Made by a program: the position numbers and the translations under genes. A stretch of 64,000 nucleotides of DNA from CAVSJJ01 sp963728395 (GTDB lineage: Bacteria > Actinomycetota > Actinomycetes > Actinomycetales > Dermatophilaceae): contig CAVSJJ010000003.1 of assembly GCA_963728395.1 (NCBI GenBank), forward strand, positions 744,001 through 808,000, given 5' to 3'. Shown here in pieces: positions 35,633 through 44,214 of this stretch. Under the pieces are notes generated by a model. The model was not told the origin of the DNA. It saw nothing but the letters and a program-made list of their open reading frames with translations, and ran no database searches. How positions within the stretch are numbered: the first letter of the stretch is position 1; every line of letters starts with the position of its first letter.

Positions 35633-36609
35633 CGGGTCCCCCTCATCGTGGGTCGGATCCGCTCGGCCGCGCGCAGCCGCGCCGACGCCGATCGCGGGTT
35701 GTCGTGCTGTTCCTGCTCGGCCGGGACCTCGGCGCCCCGGGTGAGCAACCGCAGGTATGCCGCGTCCTGGGGCAGCGGGACCGGCAGCCCGGGGGGCGTC
35801 CGATCCGTCGCACCGGCGGCGAGGACGGTCTTGGCGACCCGGTCCTCGAGGGAGTGGTAGGACAGGACGACGACACGGCCGCCGACGGCGAGCGCCTCGA
35901 CCGCCGCCGGCAGGGCCCGCTCCCAGACCGCGAGCTCGGCGTTGACCTCGATCCGCAGCGCCTGGAACGTCCGCTTGGCCGGGTGCCCTCCGGAACGCTG
36001 CGAGGAGGCGGGGACGACGTCCCGGAGGAGCTCGACGAGGCGGCCGGAGGTCGTGAACGGCGCCCGCTCGCGCTGGCGCACGACGGCGGAGACGATCTGC
36101 CGCGCAAAGCGCTCCTCCCCGTAGTCGCGCAGGACGCGGACGAGGTCGGCCGCGGCATAGGTGTTGAGGACGTCCGCGGCCGTCGGCCCCGCGGCCTGGT
36201 CCATCCGCATGTCGAGGGGGGCGTCGTGGGCGTAGGCGAAGCCACGCTGCTCCTCGTCGAGCTGGAGGGAGGAGACGCCGAGATCGAACAGGACGCCTCG
36301 GACCTGACCCACCCCGAGCCGCTCGAGGACCTCGGGGATCTCGTCGTAGACCCCGTGGACCGCCCGGAAGCGGGCGCCGTACGGCGCGAGCCGCTCCCCC
36401 GCCAGCGCGAGCGCCTCACGGTCCCGATCGATGCCGACGACCGCCGCCGCGGGGCACCGCGCGAGCAGCGCCTCGCTGTGCCCGCCCAGGCCGAGGGTGG
36501 CGTCCACGCACACCGACCCCGGCGCGTCGAGCGCCGGGGCGAGGAGGTCGACGACGCGCTCGCGCAGCACGGGGACGTGCCGGTCGGCGGCCGGTCCACG
36601 GGTGGACAT
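35629..36609 (-). CDS. rsmH: 16S rRNA (cytosine-1402-N4)-methyltransferase
   Basis: SAM-dependent methyltransferase acting on C1402 of 16S rRNA (MraW). It has 326 residues. Signatures are HVPVLRERVVDLL, the SAM loop VDATLGLGGHSEALL, GIDRDREAL, LFDLGVSSLQLD and the C-terminal VVVLSYHSLEDRVAK. The ATG at 36609 is at the usual distance from HVPVL. A GGAAGGA element lies 12 bases upstream, which is rather far. A 165-base gap separates it from mraZ. Confidence 0.96.
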   Translation of the reverse strand: MSTRGPAADRHVPVLRERVVDLLAPALDAPGSVCVDATLGLGGHSEALLARCPAAAVVGIDRDREALALAGERLAPYGARFRAVHGVYDEIPEVLERLGVGQVRGVLFDLGVSSLQLDEEQRGFAYAHDAPLDMRMDQAAGPTAADVLNTYAAADLVRVLRDYGEERFARQIVSAVVRQRERAPFTTSGRLVELLRDVVPASSQRSGGHPAKRTFQALRIEVNAELAVWERALPAAVEALAVGGRVVVLSYHSLEDRVAKTVLAAGATDRTPPGLPVPLPQDAAYLRLLTRGAEVPAEQEQHDNPRSASARLRAAERIRPTMRGTR

Positions 36610-36774
36610 CGCAGCGTCGGGTCCTTCCGGGTGGGGTGCGAGGTGGTGGGAGTCGGGGCGGGCCGGTCCCTGACGACCGGTCCCCATCCGGTCGGGCCCG
36701 GCGCGGGGGAAGACGCGTCGGGAGCCGAGCGGCTGGAGGCCGGAGGCCAGGGACCTGGGATCGGCGGTCTGGGG

Positions 36775-37206
36775 TCACATGAGGCCGGGCACGACCTCCT
36801 CGGACTGGTCGGAGTAGGCCTGCTCGGTGCTGGCCAGGTAGTCGTTCCACGCCTCGGTGTCCCACACCTCGATGCGGGAGCCGGCGCCGATGACCGTGCA
36901 GTCCTTCGTCAGCCCCGCGTAGTCGCGCAGCGGGCCCGGAATCGTGACGCGGCCCTGCTTGTCGGGGATCTCGTCCGAGGCACCGGAGAGGAAGACCCGC
37001 ATGAAATCGCGGACCCGGCGGCTCGTCGTCGGCGCCTGGCGCATCTGCTCGGTGATGGTGACGAACTCGTCCATGGGGAAGACGTAGAGGCAGCGCTCCT
37101 GGCCGCGGGTGATGACGAGCCCGCCGGCCAGCTTCTCGCGGAACTTGGCGGGCAGGAACAGCCGGCCCTTGTCGTCCAGGCGGGGGGTGTGCGTGCCGAG
37201 GAACAC
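36775..37206 (-). CDS. mraZ: Transcriptional regulator MraZ
   Basis: DNA-binding protein of the AbrB-type swapped-hairpin fold that represses its own dcw operon in E. coli. It has 143 residues with the two MraZ repeats: LDDKGRLFLPAKFREKL (first) and PDKQGRVTIPGPLRDYAGL (second). A second-half C-terminal extension ends in VVPGLM. The GTG at 37206 is fixed by a perfect AAGGAGGTG ribosome binding site eight bases upstream. Direct GTGGRG repeats with a ten-base period, like the sites MraZ binds, occur in its upstream region. Confidence 0.96.
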   Translation of the reverse strand: MFLGTHTPRLDDKGRLFLPAKFREKLAGGLVITRGQERCLYVFPMDEFVTITEQMRQAPTTSRRVRDFMRVFLSGASDEIPDKQGRVTIPGPLRDYAGLTKDCTVIGAGSRIEVWDTEAWNDYLASTEQAYSDQSEEVVPGLM

Positions 37207-37257
37207 CGCCCCACCTCCTTCGACCGCCTCCCGGATGCGTCACCCTGCTCCGGATTC

Positions 37258-37273
37258 CCCCACCTTACTCCAC
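37258..37273 (-). promoter_or_regulatory. Candidate MraZ box, dcw side
   Basis: Minus strand GTGGAG-TAAG-GTGGGG, two direct repeats ten bases apart, about 52 bases before the mraZ start. E. coli MraZ binds TGGGN repeats with five-base spacers, the same period. Confidence 0.55.
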
Positions 37274-37286
37274 CGTCTCTCCGCCT

Positions 37287-37304
37287 TTCGGCGTTTTCGC
37301 CGAA
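37287..37304. promoter_or_regulatory. Inverted repeat with AAAA loop upstream of mraZ
   Basis: TTCGGCG and CGCCGAA pair over 7 bp around a four-base T or A loop, in the most AT-rich part of the region. It may be an operator or, on the plus strand, a small terminator-like hairpin followed by TTTTC. Confidence 0.35.
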
Positions 37305-37344
37305 TTTTCACGCAATGAGTTCCCATCTTTCCAGGTCAACAGCG

Positions 37345-37360
37345 GTGGGGCGAAGTGGGG
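37345..37360 (+). promoter_or_regulatory. Candidate MraZ box, plus strand, distal
   Basis: GTGGGG-CGAA-GTGGGG, two perfect direct repeats with a ten-base period, oriented toward moxR and 214 bases before its ATG. Confidence 0.5.
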
Positions 37361-37521
37361 CAGCTGCCGACGGATGTCGGACTTCGTCGGCCGCCCGACC
37401 GCTGTCCCCGCGGGCGGTCGGCCGCACGCCCGCTCCGGGGCGGGGTCCCGCGGCCGGGGAGGACCCCACGGCCGGCGCCGGGGGCTCCGGCGGGCGCAGA
37501 TCTCGACAGGGATCTCCCGCC

Positions 37522-37537
37522 GTGGAGGGAAGTGGGG
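37522..37537 (+). promoter_or_regulatory. Candidate MraZ box directly upstream of moxR
   Basis: GTGGAG-GGAA-GTGGGG, direct repeats with a ten-base period ending 37 bases before the moxR ATG, where a repressor would cover the promoter or early transcript. Confidence 0.5.
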
Positions 37538-37574
37538 CAAGATCGAGAGTCCACACCGAACGCGAAGGGGGCCG

Positions 37575-38645
37575 ATGACCGTGACCGGCCACGACCACCA
37601 GGACGAGCTCCGCACCGGCCGCGCACCGCTCGCCGGTCCGCCGGCCGGTGCGGACGCCCCGGGCCGCGCCGAGCAGGACCGCACCGACCGCGGCGCCGCC
37701 CTGGACCAGGTCCTGCAGGTCAGTGCCTCGCTGACCTCGGCGATGAACGCCGTCATCGACGGCAAGCCGTCGGTCGTCCAGATGGCCGTGACGACCCTGC
37801 TGGCCGAGGGCCACCTCCTCATCGAGGACGTCCCCGGCGTCGGAAAGACCCTGCTCGCCAAGACCCTCGCCCGGTCGATCGACGCCTCGGTCCGCCGGAT
37901 CCAGTTCACGCCCGACCTGCTGCCGAGCGACATCACCGGGGTCAGCGTCTTCAACCAGGACGTGCGCGACTTCGAGTTCCGGCCCGGCGCCATCTTCGCC
38001 AACGTCGTCGTCGGCGACGAGATCAACCGGGCCTCGCCGAAGACCCAGTCCGCGCTGCTGGAGTCGATGGAGGAGGGCCAGGTCACCGTCGACGGGACGA
38101 CGTACTCCCTCCCCCGGCCGTTCATCGTCATGGCCACCCAGAACCCGATCGAGATGGAGGGGACCTACCCGCTCCCCGAGGCCCAGCGCGACCGGTTCAT
38201 GGCCCGGATCTCCATGGGCTACCCGTCGGCGGCGAGCGAGCTCGAGATGCTCGACCGGCACGGCGGTGCCCGGATCCTCGACGACATGCGGCCGGTGACC
38301 GACGCCGCGACCGTGGCCCGGATGGTCGACGCCGTCCGGGGCGTCTACACCTCGCCGGCGCTCAAGCAGTACATCGTCGACCTCGCCCAGGCCACGAGGA
38401 CCAGCTCAGCACTGCGCCTCGGCGCCTCGCCCCGGGCCGCCATCCACCTCCTGCGGGCCGCCCGCGCGCACGCCGCGGTGGCCGGCCGGGACCACGTCCT
38501 GCCCGACGACGTCCAGGCCATCGCGGTGACCGTCCTCGCCCACCGGCTCATCCCCACCGGCGAGACGCAGCTGGCCCGGCGCTCGAGCGCCGACGTCCTC
38601 ACCGACCTCATCCAGCGGGTCCGGGTGCCCGCGCCGACGCGATGA
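37575..38645 (+). CDS. MoxR family AAA+ ATPase
   Basis: Cytosolic AAA+ chaperone-type ATPase of 356 residues. Walker A is EDVPGVGKTLLAK near residue 90, Walker B VVVGDEINRA near 147, followed by sensor 1 in MATQNPIEMEGTYPLPEAQ and the lid domain with LGASPRAAIHLLRAARA. It is the first gene of the MoxR-DUF58-transglutaminase set common in actinobacteria, in which MoxR proteins are thought to help assemble or activate partner proteins. The ATG at 37575 follows GAAGGGGG closely; longer frames upstream have no family match. The DUF58 gene follows after about 50 bases. Confidence 0.93.
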   Translation: MTVTGHDHQDELRTGRAPLAGPPAGADAPGRAEQDRTDRGAALDQVLQVSASLTSAMNAVIDGKPSVVQMAVTTLLAEGHLLIEDVPGVGKTLLAKTLARSIDASVRRIQFTPDLLPSDITGVSVFNQDVRDFEFRPGAIFANVVVGDEINRASPKTQSALLESMEEGQVTVDGTTYSLPRPFIVMATQNPIEMEGTYPLPEAQRDRFMARISMGYPSAASELEMLDRHGGARILDDMRPVTDAATVARMVDAVRGVYTSPALKQYIVDLAQATRTSSALRLGASPRAAIHLLRAARAHAAVAGRDHVLPDDVQAIAVTVLAHRLIPTGETQLARRSSADVLTDLIQRVRVPAPTR

Positions 38646-38696
38646 CCCGACCGTCGCCCCGACCCGGCGGCGCACCGGCGAGCGGAGGTGGCATCC

Positions 38697-39959
38697 GTGC
38701 ACGCCGCGCGTGACGCGCTGACGACGCGTGGGATGGCCTTCGTGGCGGCCGGCATCGTCCTGCTCGGCTCCGGCATCGGCCTCGGCCAGCACGACCTCAC
38801 CCGGATCGGGCTGTTGCTTCTCGGTCTGCCCCTCGCGAGCGCCCTGTTCGGCTACCGGCACGACCTCTCCCTCGAGGTGAGCCGGGCGGCCTCTCCGGGC
38901 CGGGTCCGCATCGACGAGCCCGCCCACGTCGTCGTGACGGTGCGCAACCCCGGTGGCGGCCGGACACCGCTGCTCATGGCCGAGGAGCGGCTCGACTACG
39001 CCCTCGGCGACCGGCCACGCTTCGTCCTGCCGAGCCTGCTGGCCGGCGAGCAGCGGGAGGTCTCCTACCTCGTGCGCTGCCACACCCGCGGACAGCACCG
39101 GCTCGGACCGCTCGGCCTGCGGGTCCGCGACCCCTTCGGCCTCACCTCCCGCGCCGCGCACACCCAGGGCCATGGGTCGATCGTCGTCCTCCCCCGGATC
39201 CACCCGCTCGGCGCGGCGCGGTCCCTCGGGGCCGGGGTCGGCACCGAGGGGTCGATCCCCCACATGGTCGGGCTGCACGGCGAGGACGACCAGGCGATCC
39301 GCGAGTACCGCGACGGCGACGACCTGCGCCGGATCCACTGGCCCATGACGAGCCACACCGGCGAGCTCATGGTCCGCCAGGAGGACCGGCCGACCCAGCG
39401 CCGCGCCGTCCTGCTCCTCGACACCCGCGCCGTCGCGCACTCGAGCGGGGCGCGCTCGGCCTCTCTCGAGTGGGCCGTGTCGATGTGCGCGTCGGTGGCG
39501 GCCCACCTCGTCCGTCGCGGGTATGCCGTCCACCTGCTGACGGCGGATCGCGAGAGCGACCTCGGCGTGGCCGAGAACGTCGAGATCGAGACCGTGCTCG
39601 ACACCCTGGCTCGCATCCAGACCGGCGACGAGGGCGGCCTGCGGGCCGTCACCCATGCCGCGACGACGCTCGCCGCCCAGGGTGGGCTCGTGGTCGCGAT
39701 CCTCGGCGGCCTCGACGACGACGCGGCGCGGGCCATGGCCTCGCTGCGTCAGCCGGGCTCGACCGGCCTCGCCCTCGTCGTCGACCGCGCGGCCTTCGAG
39801 TGGGGGCGCTCGGCCCCGGACGAGCCGACCCGGGAGCAGACGACGCACTCGACCCTCGTCGCCTCCGGTTGGTCCTCCCTCGTCATCGGGCCGCAGACGA
39901 CCCAGCCGGAGGCCTGGACGGCCGTGACGACCCGTGGTCCGGTGGGAGCATCCCGATGA
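38697..39959 (+). CDS. DUF58 domain protein
   Basis: Membrane-anchored protein of 420 residues. Two hydrophobic segments at the N-terminus (about residues 13-50) precede a domain with beta-sandwich character and the DUF58 core, IREYRDGDDLRRIHWPMTSHTGELMVRQ near residue 200, followed by a von Willebrand A-like part. MoxR ATPases act on VWA-containing partners, so this is the probable client. The GTG at 38697 has GGAGGTGG about eight bases upstream and is preferred to GTG 38688, which sits inside that site. The stop overlaps the next start (ATGA). Confidence 0.88.
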   Translation: MHAARDALTTRGMAFVAAGIVLLGSGIGLGQHDLTRIGLLLLGLPLASALFGYRHDLSLEVSRAASPGRVRIDEPAHVVVTVRNPGGGRTPLLMAEERLDYALGDRPRFVLPSLLAGEQREVSYLVRCHTRGQHRLGPLGLRVRDPFGLTSRAAHTQGHGSIVVLPRIHPLGAARSLGAGVGTEGSIPHMVGLHGEDDQAIREYRDGDDLRRIHWPMTSHTGELMVRQEDRPTQRRAVLLLDTRAVAHSSGARSASLEWAVSMCASVAAHLVRRGYAVHLLTADRESDLGVAENVEIETVLDTLARIQTGDEGGLRAVTHAATTLAAQGGLVVAILGGLDDDAARAMASLRQPGSTGLALVVDRAAFEWGRSAPDEPTREQTTHSTLVASGWSSLVIGPQTTQPEAWTAVTTRGPVGASR

Positions 39960-42262
39960 GCAGCGCCCGCCCCGTCGACGCGGGCCTGGCCGCCCTCGCC
40001 GTCGCGGCCGTCGCGCTGCCGCTCGGCTCCCTCTTCGACTCGCCCGACTGGATGCCGCCGTCTCTCCTGCTGCTCCTCGTCGTCGCCGGCGTGGGCTCCC
40101 TGCTGCGATCTCGGGTCGGCTCGGCCTGGGTCGTCGGCGGTGGCCAGCTCCTCGCCGTCCTCGCGACGATGGCCCTCCTCTTCGTCCGGGACTCCCTGTG
40201 GTTCGGCCTGCCCGGGCCCGGCGCGGTCCGGGCCGGTCACGACCTGCTCGCGGACGCCTACCAGAACGTCCAGACCCACGCCGCCCCGGCACCCACGAGC
40301 GAGGGGACGATCTTCGCCCTCGCCGGGCTCATCGCTCTCACGGCGCTCGCCGTCGACCTCCTCGCGGTGACCCGACGGACGCCGACCACGGCCGGCCTGC
40401 CCCTCCTGGCTGCATACCTCAGTGCCGCGACCAACTCCGGCGCCGGCCTCGCCGCGTTCTACTTCGTCGTGCCGGCCGCGGTGTGGGTGACGATGGTCGG
40501 GCGGCAGGGCGTCACCTCCGTGCGCCGGTGGGCCACGTCGGTCAGCCGCGCCGGCTCGGAGCGGGCCGAGCCGGGCGACCCCGAGGACGCCGCCCTCGAC
40601 TTCGCCGCCCTCGGTCGGGTGCTCGGGGTCGGCGCCATCGTCGCAGCGGTCGTCCTCACCCCGCTCGTGCCGCACCTGCCCACGACGTTCATCGCCGACG
40701 GGCTCGGGCGCTCCAACGGCGCTCGGGGCGGCGGCGGGGGCATCCACCTCACCTCGACGCTCGACGTGGCGGCGAACCTCGAGAGCCAGTCCGAGGACCC
40801 CGTCCTCGTCTACCAGGGGACGAACCGGGCCGCCCAGACGCCGCTGCGTGTCGACGTGCTCAACACCTATGTGGACGGGCAGTGGCGGGAGGAGCGGCGC
40901 CGGGTCGTCACCCCGACCGACGGCCGGCTGCCCACCCCCCCGGCCGCCAGCCTGGACGGCTCGACGCCGAGCCGGCTCACGGTCATCGAGAACCGCATCT
41001 CGGCGCCACAGCTGGCCCTGCCGGACCAGGCCACCCGGGTCGAGGCCGGCGACACCCCGCTCGCCCTCGACTTCCAGGGCGTCGTCCGGGTCCGCACCAA
41101 GCCCGCGAAGTACACCGCCGACTTCGTCACCCTCGACCCCGCGGACAGCGACTTCACCGGCGACGGCACCCGGCTCGTCGGCCAGGGCTACCTCGAGGTG
41201 GACCGCGCCTCGGTCCGGGCCGTGGCCGCCGCCGCGCAGCGGGCGATCCCCGGCGACCGGGGGACGACCATCCAGAAGGCCCGCGACATCCAGGCATTCC
41301 TGCGCGGCGAGGACTTCACCTACTCCCTCGAGCTCGACCCCGTGCCGGACGGCGCGGACCCCATCACGGCCTTCCTCCGGTCCAAGACCGGCTACTGCGT
41401 CCAGTTCGCGACGGCAATGGTCATGATGGCGCGTTACGAGGGGATCCCGGCCCGGATGGCGATCGGCTTCCTGCCCGGTGACGGCGGCGACGGGACCTAC
41501 ACGGTCGTCGCCGCGGACGCCCACGCGTGGCCGGAGCTGTTCTTCCCCAGGCTCGGCTGGGTCCGCTTCGAGCCGACCCCGGGAAGCCGGACCGGGTCCG
41601 CCCCGACGTACACGGTCATCCCGACCGACACCGGCCCGGCCCCGACCGCGACGGACAACGGTTCGACGGCCTCGCCGACGCAGAACCGCCCCGAGCAGAC
41701 CGCCGACCCGTTCGCCGTCGATACCCCGGCCGGCACGACGGCGAGGACACCGGCCGACTGGGTCGCCGAGCACGTCGAGGTCCTGCTCGTCCTCGCCGTG
41801 CTGGTCCTTCTCGGGCTGCTGCTGCCCATCGGGGCGTGGGTGCGCCGTCGCCGCCGGTTGCGGTCCGCGCAGGACGCCGCCGCGCGGGCCGAGGCCGAGT
41901 GGCAGTCGCTCCTCGCCCGGCTCGGCGACGTCGGGATCTCCCCGCCGGTCGGGGCCACCCCCCGGCAGGCCGGGCAGTACGTCCGGGACGCGGCCTACCT
42001 CGACGGCGAGTCCCGGGCCGCGCTCGGCCGGGTCGTCGCCACGGTGGAACGGGGCCGGTATGCCGCCCCCGACGACGCACTGCCCGAGGTGCGCGCCGAC
42101 GTGCGGTCGGTCTGGCGGGCGGCAGCGGTCACCCGCAGCCGTCAGGCTCGGCTGCGGGCCCTGCTCGCACCATCCGAGGGGGTCACGGCCTGGAGCGGCT
42201 GGGCCGAGGCCCTCCTCGCCGTGCCGCGCTGGCTGAGCCGCCGCACCCGCGGTCGGCACTGA
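39956..42262 (+). CDS. Transglutaminase-like membrane protein (DUF3488/TgpA type)
   Basis: Protein of 768 residues. About six to eight membrane spans lie in residues 5-230, an extracytoplasmic domain carries the transglutaminase-like core, one span follows near residue 610, and a C-terminal cytoplasmic part of about 140 residues ends it. The catalytic cysteine is in KTGYCVQFATAMVMMAR (near 481) and the histidine in ADAHAWPELFF (near 522). The third residue of the triad is a Glu in GWVRFEPTPG, where many homologues have Asp. These proteins may crosslink or hydrolyse surface proteins or wall peptides; the substrate is unknown. The ATG overlaps the DUF58 stop. Confidence 0.88.
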   Translation: MSSARPVDAGLAALAVAAVALPLGSLFDSPDWMPPSLLLLLVVAGVGSLLRSRVGSAWVVGGGQLLAVLATMALLFVRDSLWFGLPGPGAVRAGHDLLADAYQNVQTHAAPAPTSEGTIFALAGLIALTALAVDLLAVTRRTPTTAGLPLLAAYLSAATNSGAGLAAFYFVVPAAVWVTMVGRQGVTSVRRWATSVSRAGSERAEPGDPEDAALDFAALGRVLGVGAIVAAVVLTPLVPHLPTTFIADGLGRSNGARGGGGGIHLTSTLDVAANLESQSEDPVLVYQGTNRAAQTPLRVDVLNTYVDGQWREERRRVVTPTDGRLPTPPAASLDGSTPSRLTVIENRISAPQLALPDQATRVEAGDTPLALDFQGVVRVRTKPAKYTADFVTLDPADSDFTGDGTRLVGQGYLEVDRASVRAVAAAAQRAIPGDRGTTIQKARDIQAFLRGEDFTYSLELDPVPDGADPITAFLRSKTGYCVQFATAMVMMARYEGIPARMAIGFLPGDGGDGTYTVVAADAHAWPELFFPRLGWVRFEPTPGSRTGSAPTYTVIPTDTGPAPTATDNGSTASPTQNRPEQTADPFAVDTPAGTTARTPADWVAEHVEVLLVLAVLVLLGLLLPIGAWVRRRRRLRSAQDAAARAEAEWQSLLARLGDVGISPPVGATPRQAGQYVRDAAYLDGESRAALGRVVATVERGRYAAPDDALPEVRADVRSVWRAAAVTRSRQARLRALLAPSEGVTAWSGWAEALLAVPRWLSRRTRGRH

Positions 42263-42403
42263 CCGCGGGTCCCCGCCCTGCGTACTCCGCCGCCGCGCGG
42301 GGTAGCAGGTTAGCGACCGGGCGAGTGGACCGGCCGGCGCCAGCCTTCGGCGGCCCTCATCGGACCCCGATTGCCGCCGCGCCGCCAGCGTTGAGGAGTA
42401 GCC

Positions 42404-43531
42404 GTGACCGAGGCGCCGAGGACAGTGACCACCCTGAGCGGGCGGTACCAGCTCGGGGAGGTCATCGGCCGAGGTGGGATGGCGGACGTCCACCGTGGCC
42501 ACGACCTCGTTCTGGACCGGCCGATCGCAGTCAAGATCCTGCGCACCGTGCACGCGAGCGAGGAGGACCGAGCCCGGTTCGCGAGCGAGGCGCGGGTCCT
42601 GGCCACCCTCAATCACCCCGGCCTGGTCACCCTCCTGGACGCCGACACCTCCGCCGACGATCATCCATACCTCGTCACGGAGCTCATCGCCGGCCGCGAC
42701 CTCGCGAAGTGTTGCGGCGGGTCGCCGATGGATCCGCAGCGCGTGGCGGTGATCGGTGCCCAGCTCGCCGACACGCTCGCCCACGCCCACGCCTCGGGCG
42801 TGATCCACCGGGATCTGAAGCCGGCCAACGTCCTGGTGGCCGAGGGCGACCGAGCCCTCCTCGCCGACTTCGGGGTCGCCCGCCTGCTCGGCGACGACGT
42901 GCGCCTCACTGCCACCGGGATGATCATCGGGACCGCGGCATACCTTGCACCCGAGCAGGTCAAGGGTGAGCAGGTCACGCCAGGCACGGACGTCTACGCC
43001 CTCGGCCTCCTTCTCCTCGAGGCGCTGACCGGCCAGGCCGCGTACCGGGGCACCCGGACCGAGGCCGCGGTCGCCCGGCTCAGCGCCCCGCCCACGGTGC
43101 CGGCGTCGCTCCCACCCCCGTGGCGCGAGCTGCTCAGTGGCATGACGCGGCTCTCGCCCGCCGAGCGGCCCACCATGGACGAGATCGCGCGCGACCTTCG
43201 ACACCTCGCGTCGGGCTCTCCCGTGCCGACGACGGCCGTTCCCCGCGAGACGGCTTCGCGGACGCAGCGGTTCCGGGGTGCCCTCGAGCCGGACGCGGCG
43301 CCCCGCGCGCCGGGCCGGGCCCCGGACGCCAGGCGCCGGCGGGCGTTGCGCGGGAGCCGGCGGCTCCTGCTCGCAGCGGTCGTGGCGGTCGTCGTGGTCG
43401 TGCTGGTGGCGCTCTTCGTCACCTCGCTGGGTGACGGACCCGCCCCGACCTCACCGGTCCCGGCCGACGTCCCCTCCAGCCTCCAGCAGCCCCTACAGGA
43501 TCTCCACGACGCCATAGGCGGGGCATCGTGA
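42404..43531 (+). CDS. Eukaryotic-type serine/threonine protein kinase (membrane-anchored, no PASTA)
   Basis: Kinase of 375 residues. The kinase domain covers residues about 14-270: glycine loop IGRGGMADVHRG, ATP lysine AVKIL, catalytic HRDLKPANVL near 134, DFGVARL near 155 and an APE-type motif (LAPEQVKGE). A basic segment with Arg/Ala/Pro follows, then one membrane span (LLLAAVVAVVVVVLVALFV) and about 30 extracytoplasmic residues without PASTA repeats. GTG start with GAGGAG six bases upstream. The last four bases overlap the lipoprotein gene (GTGA), so the two are co-translated. Confidence 0.9.
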   Translation: MTEAPRTVTTLSGRYQLGEVIGRGGMADVHRGHDLVLDRPIAVKILRTVHASEEDRARFASEARVLATLNHPGLVTLLDADTSADDHPYLVTELIAGRDLAKCCGGSPMDPQRVAVIGAQLADTLAHAHASGVIHRDLKPANVLVAEGDRALLADFGVARLLGDDVRLTATGMIIGTAAYLAPEQVKGEQVTPGTDVYALGLLLLEALTGQAAYRGTRTEAAVARLSAPPTVPASLPPPWRELLSGMTRLSPAERPTMDEIARDLRHLASGSPVPTTAVPRETASRTQRFRGALEPDAAPRAPGRAPDARRRRALRGSRRLLLAAVVAVVVVVLVALFVTSLGDGPAPTSPVPADVPSSLQQPLQDLHDAIGGAS

Positions 43532-44046
43532 TCCGGCGCATGCCCCACCCCATGGGTCGGGCCGGCGTGGGCGGCCTCCTGGCTGTCGGCCTGCTGGCCG
43601 GCTGCGGGGGTACGCCGACGCCGGCGCAGGCGGTGCCCACCCTCATGACCTCCCTGGGCCAGGTGGACTCCGCCGTCGTGCACGGGAGATACGACGAGGC
43701 GAGGGCCCGACTGCGGGCCATCGTCTCGACGACGCGGTCCGCCCGCGACGACGGACGGCTCACCGTGGCCCAGGCCGGCGCCATCATCGTCGCGGCCACG
43801 GAGGTCCTCGATGCCCTCCCCGCGTCGCCCACATCGTCGCCGAGCTCCGCCCCGGCTCCCTCCGGCGAGCCGACCATCGCTGCCACCCAGGACGATCGTG
43901 GACCCGGGCCGGGTCAGGGCAACCCGAAGGGCAACAGCAACGGCAACGGTCGGGGCCACGGGAACGGGAACGGCCACGGGAACGGGAACGGCCACGGGAA
44001 TGGTCGCGGCCAGGGCAACGGGAACGGGAAGGGCCAGGCGCGATGA
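43528..44046 (+). CDS. Small lipoprotein with Gly/Asn/His-rich tail
   Basis: Predicted exported lipoprotein of 172 residues. A signal peptide ends in the lipobox LLAGC with the lipidated Cys near residue 26. The mature part has a helical domain (about 35-100; AVPTLMTSLGQVDSAVVHG) that does not match a family that I know. Residues about 103-125 are Ser/Pro/Ala-rich. The last 45 residues are a low-complexity GNGRGHGNGNG tail coded by an 18-base tandem repeat. The start is GTG (43528), four bases inside the kinase gene; ATG 43540 is an alternative. Pairing with the kinase suggests a partner in the same signalling path; this is inference. Confidence 0.75.
   Translation: MIRRMPHPMGRAGVGGLLAVGLLAGCGGTPTPAQAVPTLMTSLGQVDSAVVHGRYDEARARLRAIVSTTRSARDDGRLTVAQAGAIIVAATEVLDALPASPTSSPSSAPAPSGEPTIAATQDDRGPGPGQGNPKGNSNGNGRGHGNGNGHGNGNGHGNGRGQGNGNGKGQAR
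43954..43989. repeat. Two perfect 18-bp repeats, coding for the GNG tail
   Basis: GGCCACGGGAACGGGAAC occurs twice in tandem, followed by a degenerate third copy. It codes GHGNGN. Length variation between strains is likely. Confidence 0.85.
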
Positions 44047-44063
44047 TCCCAGACTGCAGCAGC

Positions 44064-44080
44064 GACCGGCGGTGCCGGTC
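44064..44080. terminator. Hairpin between the lipoprotein and sigma factor genes
   Basis: GACCGGC and GCCGGTC pair over 7 bp with a three-base loop, 18 bases after the lipoprotein stop. It lies between two convergent genes and could act on both strands; there is no U-run. Confidence 0.4.
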
Positions 44081-44214
44081 AGGTGTGGCACCGCGGGACC
44101 CGGACACACCGCACCCGGCAGCTGCACTGGATGCGCTGCGGATGCGGCATGTTCGGGGTCGGACGCCCGCCGGGCAGCCGGGCCGAGACCACGAGAGGTG
44201 CCGGCTCGCTACCC

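Larger units (their letters stand above)
37207..37574. other. Divergent mraZ / moxR control region
   Basis: No gene is supported in these 368 bases. They hold the mraZ ribosome binding site, a GTGGAG/GTGGGG pair on the minus strand (37258-37273), an AAAA-loop inverted repeat (37287-37304), two GTGG-type decameric pairs on the plus strand (37345-37360, 37522-37537) and an unusually AT-rich patch near 37285-37330 that is the likely dcw promoter region. Confidence 0.6.

Noticed and set aside
39749..43204. A 1151-residue minus-strand frame across the transglutaminase and kinase genes
   Set aside because: It spans two well-supported plus-strand genes and an intergenic region with no motif, and is built of Gly/Asp/Glu/Arg/Val, the usual shadow composition.
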